Source: an uncultured Pseudomonadota bacterium
GTDB taxonomy: Bacteria > Pseudomonadota > Zetaproteobacteria > Mariprofundales > Mariprofundaceae
NCBI GenBank assembly: GCA_913055645.1
Contig: CAJXLC010000006.1
Location: 1 to 64,000, forward strand
Reading direction: 5' to 3'
DNA: 64,000 bases
Part shown: positions 44,491-53,181 of the stretch, piece after piece
Position numbering within the stretch: position 1 is the first letter of the stretch
Layout of the letters: every line of letters begins with the position of its first letter
Notes under the pieces: generated by a model
The model's database searches: none
Seen by the model: only the letters and a program-made list of their open reading frames with translations
Told to the model about the DNA's origin: nothing
Translations under genes and position numbers: made by a program

Positions 44491-45000
44491 TTAGCGGTTT
44501 AACACATCATCACGAACGCTATCTGCAATCGCAATAATTTCCGCCACTTTTTCTTCACCCACACCCAATTCAGCCAGAGTTGAACGCAAGTGTGCCAACA
44601 CATGTTCAAAATGAGAATCATTCAAACCCATTTTCTCAACCAAATGTTTGTGCCCTTCACGCATATCCATACCTGTATAGTTATTGGGTCCGCCAAATAC
44701 CATGGTTAAGAAGGCTTTTTGTTTTTGAGCCTGTCTGACCATATCTGTATCTTCAAAAAACACCTTAATATAGGCATCGGACAAGACACGACGGTAAAAA
44801 ATATCTACCGCTGCATCAATAGCTGCTGCACCACCCAACTGATCATACAAAGACTGTTCAGCAGGTTGAGCAGATTGAGTATCTACATCATTTCTCGAAG
44901 TCGCTTTATCTGCGGCACCCGCTAACAGTATTGGTACAATCACGCCAAGCACAAAAAATAAAATTAAAGGGTAAATAAACGCTGTTAGTTGCTGTTCCAT
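44491..45000 (-). CDS. membrane-anchored group I truncated hemoglobin
   Basis: A 169-residue protein made of one N-terminal membrane helix (about 4-27), a linker (28-49) and a complete group I truncated globin (50-169). Globin residues include the B10 Tyr in IFYRRVLSD, the GGPNNYTG loop, and the proximal His117 in MREGHKHL. The globin half is closely similar to the soluble globin encoded ten bases upstream, so the pair arose by tandem duplication followed by gain of the anchor. Such globins convert NO and O2 to nitrate; anchoring would place this next to membrane oxidases. AAGGG precedes the ATG. Confidence 0.9.
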   Translation of the reverse strand: MEQQLTAFIYPLILFFVLGVIVPILLAGAADKATSRNDVDTQSAQPAEQSLYDQLGGAAAIDAAVDIFYRRVLSDAYIKVFFEDTDMVRQAQKQKAFLTMVFGGPNNYTGMDMREGHKHLVEKMGLNDSHFEHVLAHLRSTLAELGVGEEKVAEIIAIADSVRDDVLNR

Positions 45001-45010
45001 AACTTAGCCC

Positions 45011-45373
45011 TTATCTGTCTAGCACATCAGCACGCACACTGTCTGCGATATTGATGACTTCTTGAATTTTATCTGCGCCAACACCCAATTCTGCCAAGGT
45101 TGAACGAAGGTGTGCCAAGATATGTTCAAAATGCGAATCATTTAGACCCTGTTTTACCAAATGTTTATGACCTTCACGCATATCCAAACCTGTATAGCTA
45201 TTCGGACCACCAAACACCATAGTCAGAAATGCTTTCTGCTTCGCTGCTTGTTTTTCCATATCTACACCTTCAAAAAAGCGAATAACATACGCATCACTTA
45301 AAACGCGACGATAAAAAATATCTACCGCTGCATTCACCGCTGCTTCTCCACCTAACTCTTCATATAAACTCAT
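45011..45373 (-). CDS. group I truncated hemoglobin, soluble
   Basis: A 120-residue group I truncated globin (HbN type). It begins MSLYEELGGEAAV and has the B10 Tyr in IFYRRVLSDAY, the GGPNSYTG turn and the proximal His in MREGHKHL. I chose the ATG at 45373, with GGGAG at 6 nt; the longer frame adds 16 unrelated residues. It is the first gene of the module, divergent from the NsrR-like regulator. Confidence 0.92.
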   Translation of the reverse strand: MSLYEELGGEAAVNAAVDIFYRRVLSDAYVIRFFEGVDMEKQAAKQKAFLTMVFGGPNSYTGLDMREGHKHLVKQGLNDSHFEHILAHLRSTLAELGVGADKIQEVINIADSVRADVLDR

Positions 45374-45417
45374 AAGACACTCCCACGAAACATTCATTAA
45401 ATTTTGATCAAATAACC

Positions 45418-45460
45418 ACATAAGATATATTTGATATGCGCTAATATAAATACCTTATGT
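45418..45460. promoter_or_regulatory. candidate NsrR operator
   Basis: ACATAAG (45418-45424) and CTTATGT (45454-45460) form outer inverted arms. Inside, AAGATATATTT matches 9 of 11 bases of the AAGATGCATTT half-site reported for NsrR, with a poorer second half. It lies between the divergent globin and regulator genes. Confidence 0.45.
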
Positions 45461-45525
45461 CAAACATGTCAAATAAATATATCTTTTTTATTGATAACCA
45501 TTCTCAAGCAGACTATTATACTGCC

Positions 45526-45993
45526 ATGCAACTAACTCTCTACACTGACTATTCACTGCGTGTTTTACTATATTTGGGGCAACATCCCAATGAACGCATC
45601 ACCATCACGCAAATTTCAGACTACTTCAACATTTCGCGCAATCACCTTGTGAAAGTCGTTCACAACCTCGGTAAACTAGAGCTTATTCATACTATCCGAG
45701 GTAAAAATGGCGGCATGCTCTTGGCTCAAGAGCCAAAAGACATCAATCTTGCCACAGTGGTTCAACATATTGAACCGCATATGAACCTATTGGAATGCTT
45801 TGATAATGAAACCAACACCTGCCCAATTACCATGAGCTGTGACCTGAAACATATACTATTCAAAGCCAAAAGAAGTTTTATTAATGTATTAAAAGAACAC
45901 ACTTTAGCTGATTTATTATCAAAAGATAATGCCGAAGCAACCATGCAATATATTCCTATTACGAAGATTCAAAGCGTACATACTAACAAATAA
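45526..45993 (+). CDS. nsrR: Rrf2-family NO-responsive regulator (NsrR-like)
   Basis: A 155-residue Rrf2 regulator. The N-terminal winged helix is in MQLTLYTDYSLRVLLYLG and SRNHLVKVVHNLG. The three iron-sulfur ligands are in ECFDNETNTCPITMSC (Cys spacing x7 and x5), the pattern of NsrR [4Fe-4S] sensors. I chose the ATG at 45526, where the family begins; the longer frame from 45457 covers the operator. NO would release it from DNA and induce the globin genes. Confidence 0.88.
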   Translation: MQLTLYTDYSLRVLLYLGQHPNERITITQISDYFNISRNHLVKVVHNLGKLELIHTIRGKNGGMLLAQEPKDINLATVVQHIEPHMNLLECFDNETNTCPITMSCDLKHILFKAKRSFINVLKEHTLADLLSKDNAEATMQYIPITKIQSVHTNK

Positions 45994-46133
45994 ACATGGG
46001 CTTATAAGCCACTCATACAATTTCATCATACCCTTCACGCACCACTTAGTTTAAGCTTCGCTCGGTCATCAATATCATGGCTTGGTTAGCCGCTGACATG
46101 ACCGCTATAAACTATTAAATAGAGAGTCCTTCC

Positions 46134-47546
46134 ATGTTGTCTAAAATTATTGATTCCATTCAACCTCGCCATATCGGTTTGCTTGCCATGTGCGGCTTGG
46201 CATTTCTATATATGGCACTGTTTCGTTACGACTCTTACGGCATTGAAGAAGGTGCAGCTCGCGCCTTGTTGATTAACTGGTCTATTATCGACAAAGTCGC
46301 CAATGCCACAGCATTATTTGGCATACCTGATTTGCGCTCCCTTATGTTTATCTTTTTAGATATTCATTGGGCTGGAAGCTTACCCGCCGCCAAGATGTTC
46401 ACTTTATTTATGGTATTTGCTACAGCACTCATGCTCTATCGCTGGGGTGAAAACAACGATAGTGCCGAAACATCCACCATTGCCACTGCCTTATTACTTA
46501 TTGCGCCCATCACCGTCATGCAAGTGGACTCTATTTCTTCTGGCGTATTTTTACTCTTCTGTTTTATCTGCGCATTTTGGCTAGAAAAAATGTACGATGA
46601 TAACAGACACACACTACCAGGCTCAATATTTATGCTTATCCTCATCTCTGCATTTGCCGTGAGTCTACACCCTATGGGGCTGGCTCTACCCATCGCATTA
46701 CTGCTGCTATGGCTACCCAAAAAAGATAACTTGGTTGATTCTAAAAAACGTCGTAACCTTATGATTGGCATTGGTAGTAGTAGCATGGTTTTGCTTATTA
46801 TGCGTTGGGGTTGGTCAGGGCTTGAAAGCCAAGGTGGTCATTTGGCAAGTCTTGGTGCCATTCTCTCTGGATCACCCATTTTACAAGCCACACCACCCAT
46901 TGGTTACGGCCTAATTGTTGCTAGTTTATTGAGCTTTACCATTGCTGTATATATTTACCGTCGCTATTTTGAGCTTTTTAGTCTCACATTGGTCATTGCC
47001 TGCCTCATTGGCTTGCTTCGCCCTGACACATCTTGGGCATTGATGGCACTCACATGCATACTATTCCTCGGACTCCCTATGCTCACCGCCTTACACCGCA
47101 AAACAGGCATTCAAAATCTTATTGGGCAACGAGGCTTGATACTCATACTCATTGTCGTGTGTACCAGCATATTTACCTCAGCCGATAAACATTACCGCAT
47201 GATTAGCCAGCTAAAACTCAAATCAGATGTTGATTACTTACTCACATCTGCCGCAGCCATCGCCAATGAAAACAAAGATGAATTTATTATTGCCAGCCAG
47301 TGGCCTGCTCGCACCATGCTTGCCACCAAACGTGATGTCTTGCCTCTGCCGCCGCAACGCATTCTCAAAGATGCAACTATTTTTAGTGAAAAAACAGCTG
47401 GTATTACACACTTCATGTTTGATCCAAACGCCACAAAGAACAAGGCCTTGGCACGCATTTCAGCCAGTCTTGGTCATCAAATGGAAGCTATCGAATTGCT
47501 ACCTGCAGGTGTGATTATTCAGGTTAATCGAGGTAAACCGAACTAA
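46134..47546 (+). CDS. polytopic membrane protein, GT-C-like
   Basis: A 470-residue inner-membrane protein with about ten to eleven helices and a C-terminal soluble tail (about 360-470). The short loop after the first helix contains YGIEEGAARALL, and the overall shape recalls GT-C glycosyltransferases or PMT-type enzymes, but I see no clear catalytic acidic pair. Function unknown. It is monocistronic, followed by a MITE-like element. Confidence 0.6.
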   Translation: MLSKIIDSIQPRHIGLLAMCGLAFLYMALFRYDSYGIEEGAARALLINWSIIDKVANATALFGIPDLRSLMFIFLDIHWAGSLPAAKMFTLFMVFATALMLYRWGENNDSAETSTIATALLLIAPITVMQVDSISSGVFLLFCFICAFWLEKMYDDNRHTLPGSIFMLILISAFAVSLHPMGLALPIALLLLWLPKKDNLVDSKKRRNLMIGIGSSSMVLLIMRWGWSGLESQGGHLASLGAILSGSPILQATPPIGYGLIVASLLSFTIAVYIYRRYFELFSLTLVIACLIGLLRPDTSWALMALTCILFLGLPMLTALHRKTGIQNLIGQRGLILILIVVCTSIFTSADKHYRMISQLKLKSDVDYLLTSAAAIANENKDEFIIASQWPARTMLATKRDVLPLPPQRILKDATIFSEKTAGITHFMFDPNATKNKALARISASLGHQMEAIELLPAGVIIQVNRGKPN

Positions 47547-47563
47547 GTAAACCTGTTGCTATG

Positions 47564-47708
47564 GTAACTATTCAGCAGTAATAAAAATAGAGATCGCTGT
47601 TCAGATTGCCATATATTTTCTAATAAAAGGCAAAAAAGTGCAGCTTACGACTGTAAGTGAGCAGTTTTTCATGCAGGGCTTAGAAAAAAAGAAAATCTGA
47701 ATAGTTAC
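47564..47708. repeat. MITE-like element, copy 2
   Basis: A 145-bp element bounded by GTAACTATTCAG and CTGAATAGTTAC. The interior contains AAGGCAAAAAAGTGCAGC, TTACGACTGTAAG and TGAGCAG, clearly homologous to the element at 11025-11146. It lies between two converging genes. Confidence 0.75.
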
Positions 47709-47711
47709 TTG

Positions 47712-47957
47712 CTATGATTCATCTTTTCTGTGCCAAAGATGAAAAAATAATGACACCGCAATGCCAAAAGCTCCACCAAATGTAAAAATCCCGCCCATCA
47801 AGGCTTCTGCTAAGAGTAATTTCGTGATTCCCGTATGAAGTTGTGGAAAAATATAAGCAAGCACGGCTATACCAACACACATGGCAATGGTATAACGTTT
47901 CATATGACGCATCCATATAGCATCATTCACTTCTGTTTGTACTTCCTCTGACATCAT
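47712..47957 (-). CDS. small two-helix membrane protein
   Basis: An 81-residue protein with two membrane helices (about 25-40 and 50-75) and a charged N-terminus. No family is recognised. Its ATG at 47957 overlaps the stop of the upstream membrane protein gene, so the two are translated together. The N-terminal length and second-helix GG repeats resemble ATP synthase protein I-type or oxidase-accessory proteins, but that is weak. Confidence 0.6.
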   Translation of the reverse strand: MMSEEVQTEVNDAIWMRHMKRYTIAMCVGIAVLAYIFPQLHTGITKLLLAEALMGGIFTFGGAFGIAVSLFFHLWHRKDES

Positions 47958-48385
47958 CAACCTGCCCCTTTTACAACAGTTGTAACGGCCGGAACAATCA
48001 ATAGCGCTCCTGTTGCTAATACCAACAAGCGCGCAACAACAATACCTAGGAACTGTTTACGATGTTCCTCTCGGGTACGCTGATGGTCTTCCGAACCTAC
48101 TGGATTTTGTAACATAGCACGCCCTGCCATAATCTGTAAAACATACAAAGCATACAATACCATGACAAAAATCAAATGGCACCAAATCAGAAAAGTGAAA
48201 ATATCACCATCTACAATAAGCCGCTTCCACCAATCGTGGGTTAAATACAAATAAACGGGGAACGAGACATCAAAAAGCATTAAAAAAGACATTGCCGCAA
48301 TATGAAAACGCCGTTGCTTACGCCAATACCATGCCGCCGCTAACAGGACGAAACTCATCAAAACCAATAAAACACTTGTTGTCAT
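47957..48385 (-). CDS. four-helix membrane protein, DUF420-like
   Basis: A 142-residue protein with four predicted helices (about 3-20, 28-48, 62-85 and 112-135). Histidines at helix edges (RFHIAAMSF, LTHDWW, IWCHLIFVM) could bind haem or copper. The arrangement resembles DUF420 proteins found beside terminal oxidases, though I am not certain. It is divergent from the haem-copper-oxidase-like gene at 48462. Confidence 0.55.
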   Translation of the reverse strand: MTTSVLLVLMSFVLLAAAWYWRKQRRFHIAAMSFLMLFDVSFPVYLYLTHDWWKRLIVDGDIFTFLIWCHLIFVMVLYALYVLQIMAGRAMLQNPVGSEDHQRTREEHRKQFLGIVVARLLVLATGALLIVPAVTTVVKGAG

Positions 48386-48461
48386 GCCCCAACCCTAATC
48401 GAACAACAAGCTATCCGTTATCTTTATTTGCTCCTTAACTTAAAAACGTTACGCTTCGCTC

Positions 48462-49007
48462 ATGTCTGAATATACCTCCAAACCAATTTCTAATCAGCCT
48501 CCAGCAAATGAAAACCGCTATCTAGGCAAGTTTCTTATCACATCCGTACTTTCCTTCTTTGTCGGCACAGTACACGGTGTACTACAAGTCATCCCAGGTA
48601 TTCGTGCTTGGCTGGACTCCATTGGCAGCCCTTATGGTGGACCTGGTCACATGATTGACCCTTTGGCACATGCCCACATCAACTTGGTTGGCGGCGTAAC
48701 CATTCTCGGTATGGCAATCACCTATTATTTGATTCCTAAAATTACGGGCAAACCTCTCCATTCTCAACGTATGGCGGAACATTCCTTTTGGTGGACTGCC
48801 ATTGGTGTCGCTATATTTTATATATCCTTAATGATTTTTGGTATTTGGGAAGGTCAACTTTGGCTCACCCATCCAGAAGAAATTCCTGTCATTCATCGCT
48901 TTTATGGTCCTATTATTTCTATTGCAGCTACAGGTCTTGCGATTGGCTTTTGGATCTATCTTGCGAATGTTTTGTTATCATTAAAAGGCATTTACAAAAA
49001 ATCATAA
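48462..49007 (+). CDS. four-helix haem-copper oxidase subunit I-like protein
   Basis: A 181-residue membrane protein with four helices (about 21-43, 70-92, 108-130 and 147-172). The segment AHAHINLVGGVTILGMAITYYLIPKITG is described here only by its ends: it resembles helices of CcoN/NorB-type oxidases. Histidines 38, 70, 72, 107 and 145 lie at helix ends and could hold haem. At one third of the normal length it cannot be a full oxidase. Proteins like this are often annotated as cbb3 subunit I. It may be a haem-based sensor or electron carrier. Confidence 0.65.
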   Translation: MSEYTSKPISNQPPANENRYLGKFLITSVLSFFVGTVHGVLQVIPGIRAWLDSIGSPYGGPGHMIDPLAHAHINLVGGVTILGMAITYYLIPKITGKPLHSQRMAEHSFWWTAIGVAIFYISLMIFGIWEGQLWLTHPEEIPVIHRFYGPIISIAATGLAIGFWIYLANVLLSLKGIYKKS

Positions 49008-49010
49008 GCT

Positions 49011-49580
49011 ATGACTGACAATCAGATAGAAGCTCAGACAAACACTCAACATCATGAACGCTTAGAGTGCGGCTGCCCTTCAAGTTATCCCGATTGGAAA
49101 CATGGTGATATTGATTTGGGCGGGCAGCTTGTTCATAAGCTAAAGATACCCATGTTTATGCATATGCCCATTGGTTACGAAGCCTATCTTCTCAAACAAA
49201 AGGATGATATTGAACGCCTTGAATTGCATGAAAAATGGCCAGGCTTTAACTTAACCCGTACAGGTGCATTGCATGGTCAAATACTCTGCCCACTGACTGA
49301 GGAAAAATCTCCTGCACGCAATTTAATGACACTTGCTCATCCATTTCAGTTACGCGTTCAACTTTTTCATGGTGATGTTACAGATATGCGTATGGCTATT
49401 CGTAAAATGCAGTCTGAAATTCTAGATGATGGGCTGATGCCAAAAGAATTATATCTAAGTTACCTCACTTGTCCTGTATGCGAAGAAGAGCGTGGTGGTA
49501 AGCGTGTGATGTTGATGCGCCGTTGGGTAAAGAGTAAAAAACTCGAAGCCCGCTTGAAAAAATCAGCCTCCAAAAAATAA
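49011..49580 (+). CDS. conserved hypothetical soluble protein with CxC and CPVC
   Basis: A 189-residue soluble protein starting three bases after the preceding gene. It has ECGCPSSYPDW near the N-terminus, an aromatic middle (KIPMFMHMPIGYEAYLL) and CPVCEEERGGKRVMLMRRW near the C-terminus; the end is lysine-rich. No family is recognised. The spaced Cys pairs could bind a metal. It is part of a three-gene unit with the oxidase-like membrane protein. Confidence 0.6.
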   Translation: MTDNQIEAQTNTQHHERLECGCPSSYPDWKHGDIDLGGQLVHKLKIPMFMHMPIGYEAYLLKQKDDIERLELHEKWPGFNLTRTGALHGQILCPLTEEKSPARNLMTLAHPFQLRVQLFHGDVTDMRMAIRKMQSEILDDGLMPKELYLSYLTCPVCEEERGGKRVMLMRRWVKSKKLEARLKKSASKK

Positions 49581-49584
49581 AAAA

Positions 49585-49791
49585 ATGGATGAAAGCACCC
49601 AGCTCTTATGGAGCGTTATCTTCGGTGGCATTGGTATGGGTTATTTTTCTTATGGCAAAAAACAAAAATCTGCGATTCCTTTTTGCACCGGGATTGCTCT
49701 ATTTATTTTCCCATATTTCACTACAAACCTCTATGCCATGATATTCGTAGGGCTTACACTCATGCTTATACCCTATTTTATAAAACGGTAG
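49585..49791 (+). CDS. small membrane protein (68 aa)
   Basis: A 68-residue protein with two to three hydrophobic segments (SVIFGGIGMGYFSYG, PFCTGIALFIFPYF, AMIFVGLTLMLIPYF). A family of about this length and pattern is common in proteobacteria, with no known function. The ATG follows the preceding stop by four bases. Confidence 0.55.
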   Translation: MDESTQLLWSVIFGGIGMGYFSYGKKQKSAIPFCTGIALFIFPYFTTNLYAMIFVGLTLMLIPYFIKR

Positions 49792-49904
49792 TTTTATACC
49801 GCTCTAATGATCAATAAAGGGAGCCCATTAGGCTTCCTCCTAACTTCTTAAAGAAACCTTTTCTCGCCTAAACTTAACTTGGCGCAGTCCCAACTTCACA
49901 CTTC

Positions 49905-50195
49905 GAGCATAAACCTACCTATATTCTGTGTTCCGCTTGTATCTTACATTGACAGATTTCGGTGGGTCTCTCCTGGTTCGTCCGAAGCACAGGGAGGTCA
50001 ATAATGATGCCACAACAGCTACAGCAGGCATGGTTATGCGGCATTGTATTGCTATCAAAGACTGCATTGCCATTAATCTCAAAGCTGTTAAGCAGACCGG
50101 ATTTTTTCAAACTTACCCAATGCCAGATAAAGGGTATTTAGTGAAAGAGATAGATGAGTGCTTTTCAGTGTTTGGTACACCTTGCGAGCAGTGAT
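49905..50195 (-). pseudogene. decayed copy of the Fur-family regulator gene
   Basis: This stretch is closely similar in DNA sequence to 54430-54720, the 3' two thirds of the intact Fur-family gene on the same strand. It retains the codons for SGLLN.FEINGNAVFDSNTMPHNHACCSCCG. An extra T in a T-run (TTTTTT versus TTTTT) shifts the frame, further changes follow, and the N-terminal DNA-binding part is absent. It is a non-functional remnant. Confidence 0.85.
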
Positions 50196-50252
50196 ATGGA
50201 TTAGTTTACGCGCCCATTCATGGGAGCGATGATATTTTTTTACGAAGGTATA

Positions 50253-50283
50253 ATATTATTATTTGATTATTAAATAATAATAT
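50253..50283. promoter_or_regulatory. 12-bp-arm palindrome upstream of cyd genes
   Basis: Perfect arms ATATTATTATTT (50253-50264) and AAATAATAATAT (50272-50283) flank a 7-bp centre, 15 bp before the cydP ATG. It is a probable operator for the cyd operon, possibly for the Fur-family regulator encoded at the far end of the block. Confidence 0.6.
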
Positions 50284-50297
50284 ACTACTGTTCGCAT

Positions 50298-50465
50298 ATG
50301 AGCAAAGGTTTGCGACAGGAATTATCCATCATATTGATTGTAAAAGTCAGCGCATTAGGGCTGATCTGGTGGATGCTGTTTTCCTCGTCACCACCCGTTG
50401 ATGTAGCTCAGCATCTGATAAACCCGGCCACAACACAAAGCGGAAATGGCCAACATGGAGAATAA
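50298..50465 (+). CDS. cydP: CydP-like small cytochrome bd subunit
   Basis: A 55-residue protein not covered by larger frames. It begins MSKGLRQELSIILIVKVSALGLIWWMLF, described by its ends, with one membrane helix and then PPVDVAQHL. This matches the CydP family of small proteins encoded just before cydA and needed for bd-I stability. It ends two bases before cydA. Confidence 0.85.
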   Translation: MSKGLRQELSIILIVKVSALGLIWWMLFSSSPPVDVAQHLINPATTQSGNGQHGE

Positions 50466-50467
50466 GT

Positions 50468-51994
50468 ATGAGTGATTTGTTAGTCGAGCTTTCACGGTTT
50501 CAGTTTGCATTTACTGCCCTGATTCACTTTATTTTTGTGCCGTTGACAATCGGCATGAGTTTTTTACTGGTGATTATGGAAACGACCTATGTAATTACAG
50601 GCAATAAAATTTACCGTGAAATGACCCAATTCTGGGGCAAGTTGTTCGGTATTAATTTCGCAATGGGGGTCGCGACAGGCTTAACTATGGAATTCCAGTT
50701 TGGTACCAACTGGGCATACTACTCACATTATGTTGGTGATATTTTTGGCGTACCCCTAGCCATTGAAGGCATGATGGCATTCTTTCTTGAGTCTACATTT
50801 GTCGGTCTGTTTTTTGTCGGTTGGAAACGACTTAGTAAATATCAGCATCTGTTGGTTACCTTTCTAGTGGCAATTGGTTCAAATATGTCGGCTCTATGGA
50901 TTCTTATTGCCAATGGCTGGATGCAAAATCCGGTCGGGGCAGCATTCAATCCGGATACCATGCGTATGGAGCTAAGTAGCTTTTCCGATCTTATTTTTAA
51001 TCCGGTGGCACAAGCCAAGTTTGTCCATACTGTAAGTGCCGGTTATACCGTTGGTAGCGTGTTTGTATTGGCCATTAGCGCCTGGTATCTGTTACGTGGC
51101 AAACATATCGAATTTGCCAAACGTTCGTTTGCCATTGCAGCAGGTTTCGGGCTGGCGGCAATTTCATCCGCCATTATCCTAGGCGATGAGTCTGGCTATA
51201 CCGTGGGTGATGTGCAAAAAGCCAAGATGGCTGCTATTGAAGCTGAGTGGGAAACAGCCCCGGCTCCAGCCAGTTTTACACTGTTCGGTTTACCTAATCA
51301 GGAAAAAATGGAAACCGATTATGCCATTCGTATTCCATGGTTACTCGGCTTGATTGCCACCCGTTCGGTGGATGAGCAGGTGAAAGGCCTCAAGGATATT
51401 ATAGCTGATAATGAAGTGCGCATTCAGCGCGGCATCAAGGCATGGAGCGCCTTGCAACAGCTACGCAATAATAAACAGGATAAAGCGGCGTCCCAACAAC
51501 TTAAGCGATATCAGGACGATCTTGGCTATGGGCTGCTTCTGCATAGTTATACGAAGCATATCGACCAGGCTACACCGGAGCAGATTCACCAGGCAGCAGT
51601 TCATTCAGTGCCCCGAGTTGCCCCGTTATTCTTTACATTCCGGCTGATGGTTATCTGCGGTATGGTGTTGCTTGTCTTGTTTATTGCTGCGTCATGGGGT
51701 GTTTACCGTAACAACTTCATGCGCAATCGCTTGTTGCTACGCGCCGCTATATTCGCATTACCTTTACCATGGATTGCTGCGGAACTCGGTTGGTTTGTAG
51801 CCGAATATGGTCGGCAGCCATGGACAATCAGCGGTATTCTGCCGACATCACTATCCACATCTAGCCTCTCAGCAGCTTCAGTGGGTACCAGTCTAGGTGC
51901 TTTTGTGGTGTTCTATGCCGCGCTGACATGTGTGGAAATGTATCTGATGATCAAATATGCACGTAAGGGTCCTGATGCCCTGCATGCCCATTGA
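50468..51994 (+). CDS. cydA: cytochrome bd ubiquinol oxidase subunit I
   Basis: A 508-residue membrane subunit carrying haems b558, b595 and d, which oxidises quinol and reduces O2 to water. It begins with LSRFQFAFTALIHFIFVPLTIG, contains MEFQFGTNWAYYSHYVGD and GWMQNPVGA, and has a long Q-loop around KMETDYAIRIPWLLGLIATRS, so it is the long-loop (E. coli-like) class. Helices and His ligands appear complete. It is part of cydP-A-B-X. Confidence 0.97.
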   Translation: MSDLLVELSRFQFAFTALIHFIFVPLTIGMSFLLVIMETTYVITGNKIYREMTQFWGKLFGINFAMGVATGLTMEFQFGTNWAYYSHYVGDIFGVPLAIEGMMAFFLESTFVGLFFVGWKRLSKYQHLLVTFLVAIGSNMSALWILIANGWMQNPVGAAFNPDTMRMELSSFSDLIFNPVAQAKFVHTVSAGYTVGSVFVLAISAWYLLRGKHIEFAKRSFAIAAGFGLAAISSAIILGDESGYTVGDVQKAKMAAIEAEWETAPAPASFTLFGLPNQEKMETDYAIRIPWLLGLIATRSVDEQVKGLKDIIADNEVRIQRGIKAWSALQQLRNNKQDKAASQQLKRYQDDLGYGLLLHSYTKHIDQATPEQIHQAAVHSVPRVAPLFFTFRLMVICGMVLLVLFIAASWGVYRNNFMRNRLLLRAAIFALPLPWIAAELGWFVAEYGRQPWTISGILPTSLSTSSLSAASVGTSLGAFVVFYAALTCVEMYLMIKYARKGPDALHAH

Positions 51995-52029
51995 TTACAA
52001 CATTTTATTGCAACATAAGGAGATAGGTT

Positions 52030-53163
52030 ATGTTTGATTATGAAACGCTAAAACTGATTTGGTGGTTGCTGCTTGGCGTGTTATTTATCGGCTTCGGTGT
52101 CACTGGCGGCTTTGATTTGGGTGTGGGTGCTATGTTACGCATTATTGGACGCACTGATGATGATCGCAAGGTGATGATCAACTGTATTGGTCCAACTTGG
52201 GATGGTAATCAGGTCTGGCTTATTCTCGGAGCAGGTGCTGTTTTTGCTGCCTGGCCATTGATTTATGCCAGCGCATTTTCCATCCTCTATCCGGCTATGC
52301 TGGCGGCGCTGTTTGCGCTGTTTTTCAGGCCAACCGGATTTGAATACCGCGCCAAAATTGCCGATACCCGCTGGCGGGCTTTCTGGGACTGGGGACTGGT
52401 GATTGGTGGTGCTGTGCCCACGCTGGTCTTCGGTGTTGCGTTCGGACTGGTACTTGAGGGTATCCCATTTCATTACGATGCCGATATGCGCATCATCATG
52501 GATGGCAGTGTGATGGATGCGCTAACACCCTTTGCCTTATTTGCTGGCGTTGTTTCACTGGTGATGGTCTCCATGCACGGCTCGGCTTTCTTAAATGTAA
52601 AAGCACGAGGCTCAGTACAGGAGCAGGCACGCCGTTGGCTGCGTATTTTGGCGATATTGCTTGTTGCCTTGTTTGCTCTTGGCGGTGTTTGGGTCGCAAC
52701 CAACCTTCAAGGTTATGTCCTGCATTCAACAGGAGACTTCAATCATGCGCTGACACCATTGAATCAACATGTGACGCGCGTAGCTGGCGCATGGATAAAT
52801 AATTTTCACAACATGCCTTGGATGTGGTTTGCCCCAGCTCTCGGCTTATTGGGTGCTGTACTGACTGCCTTGCTACGGACTATGCCGATGTTGGCTTTGA
52901 TTTCATCAGGTTTGAGCGTTAGCGGTGTGATTCTGACTGCAGGTTTTGCTGCATTCCCTTTCATGCTGCCTTCATCCAGCTTGCCTGATCAGAGTCTAAC
53001 AATCTGGAATGCCAGTGCCAGCGAGCACTCACTGGGGCTGATGCTAATCGCTGCGTGTATTTTTATACCGCTGATTTTGATGTACACATCATGGGTATAT
53101 CGGGTTCTGCGCGGACCTGTCCGGGTGGAAGAAGTTAATAAAGGTGAATATGGCACCTATTGA
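52030..53163 (+). CDS. cydB: cytochrome bd ubiquinol oxidase subunit II
   Basis: A 377-residue structural subunit of bd oxidase. It begins MFDYETLKLIWWLLLGVLFIGF; GGFDLGVGAMLRIIG, GPTWDGNQVWLILGAGA and RPTGFEYRAKI are typical. AAGGAGATA precedes the ATG, the same ribosome-binding sequence used by the next genes. A long hairpin follows before cydX. Confidence 0.97.
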   Translation: MFDYETLKLIWWLLLGVLFIGFGVTGGFDLGVGAMLRIIGRTDDDRKVMINCIGPTWDGNQVWLILGAGAVFAAWPLIYASAFSILYPAMLAALFALFFRPTGFEYRAKIADTRWRAFWDWGLVIGGAVPTLVFGVAFGLVLEGIPFHYDADMRIIMDGSVMDALTPFALFAGVVSLVMVSMHGSAFLNVKARGSVQEQARRWLRILAILLVALFALGGVWVATNLQGYVLHSTGDFNHALTPLNQHVTRVAGAWINNFHNMPWMWFAPALGLLGAVLTALLRTMPMLALISSGLSVSGVILTAGFAAFPFMLPSSSLPDQSLTIWNASASEHSLGLMLIAACIFIPLILMYTSWVYRVLRGPVRVEEVNKGEYGTY

Positions 53164-53181
53164 AAACATGATACTATCATG

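Noticed and set aside
46066-46112. Hairpin CGGTCAT...ATGACCG upstream of the 470-residue membrane protein
   Set aside because: The stem is only 7 bp with a loop of over 25 nt and no U-run or conserved motif; likely chance.
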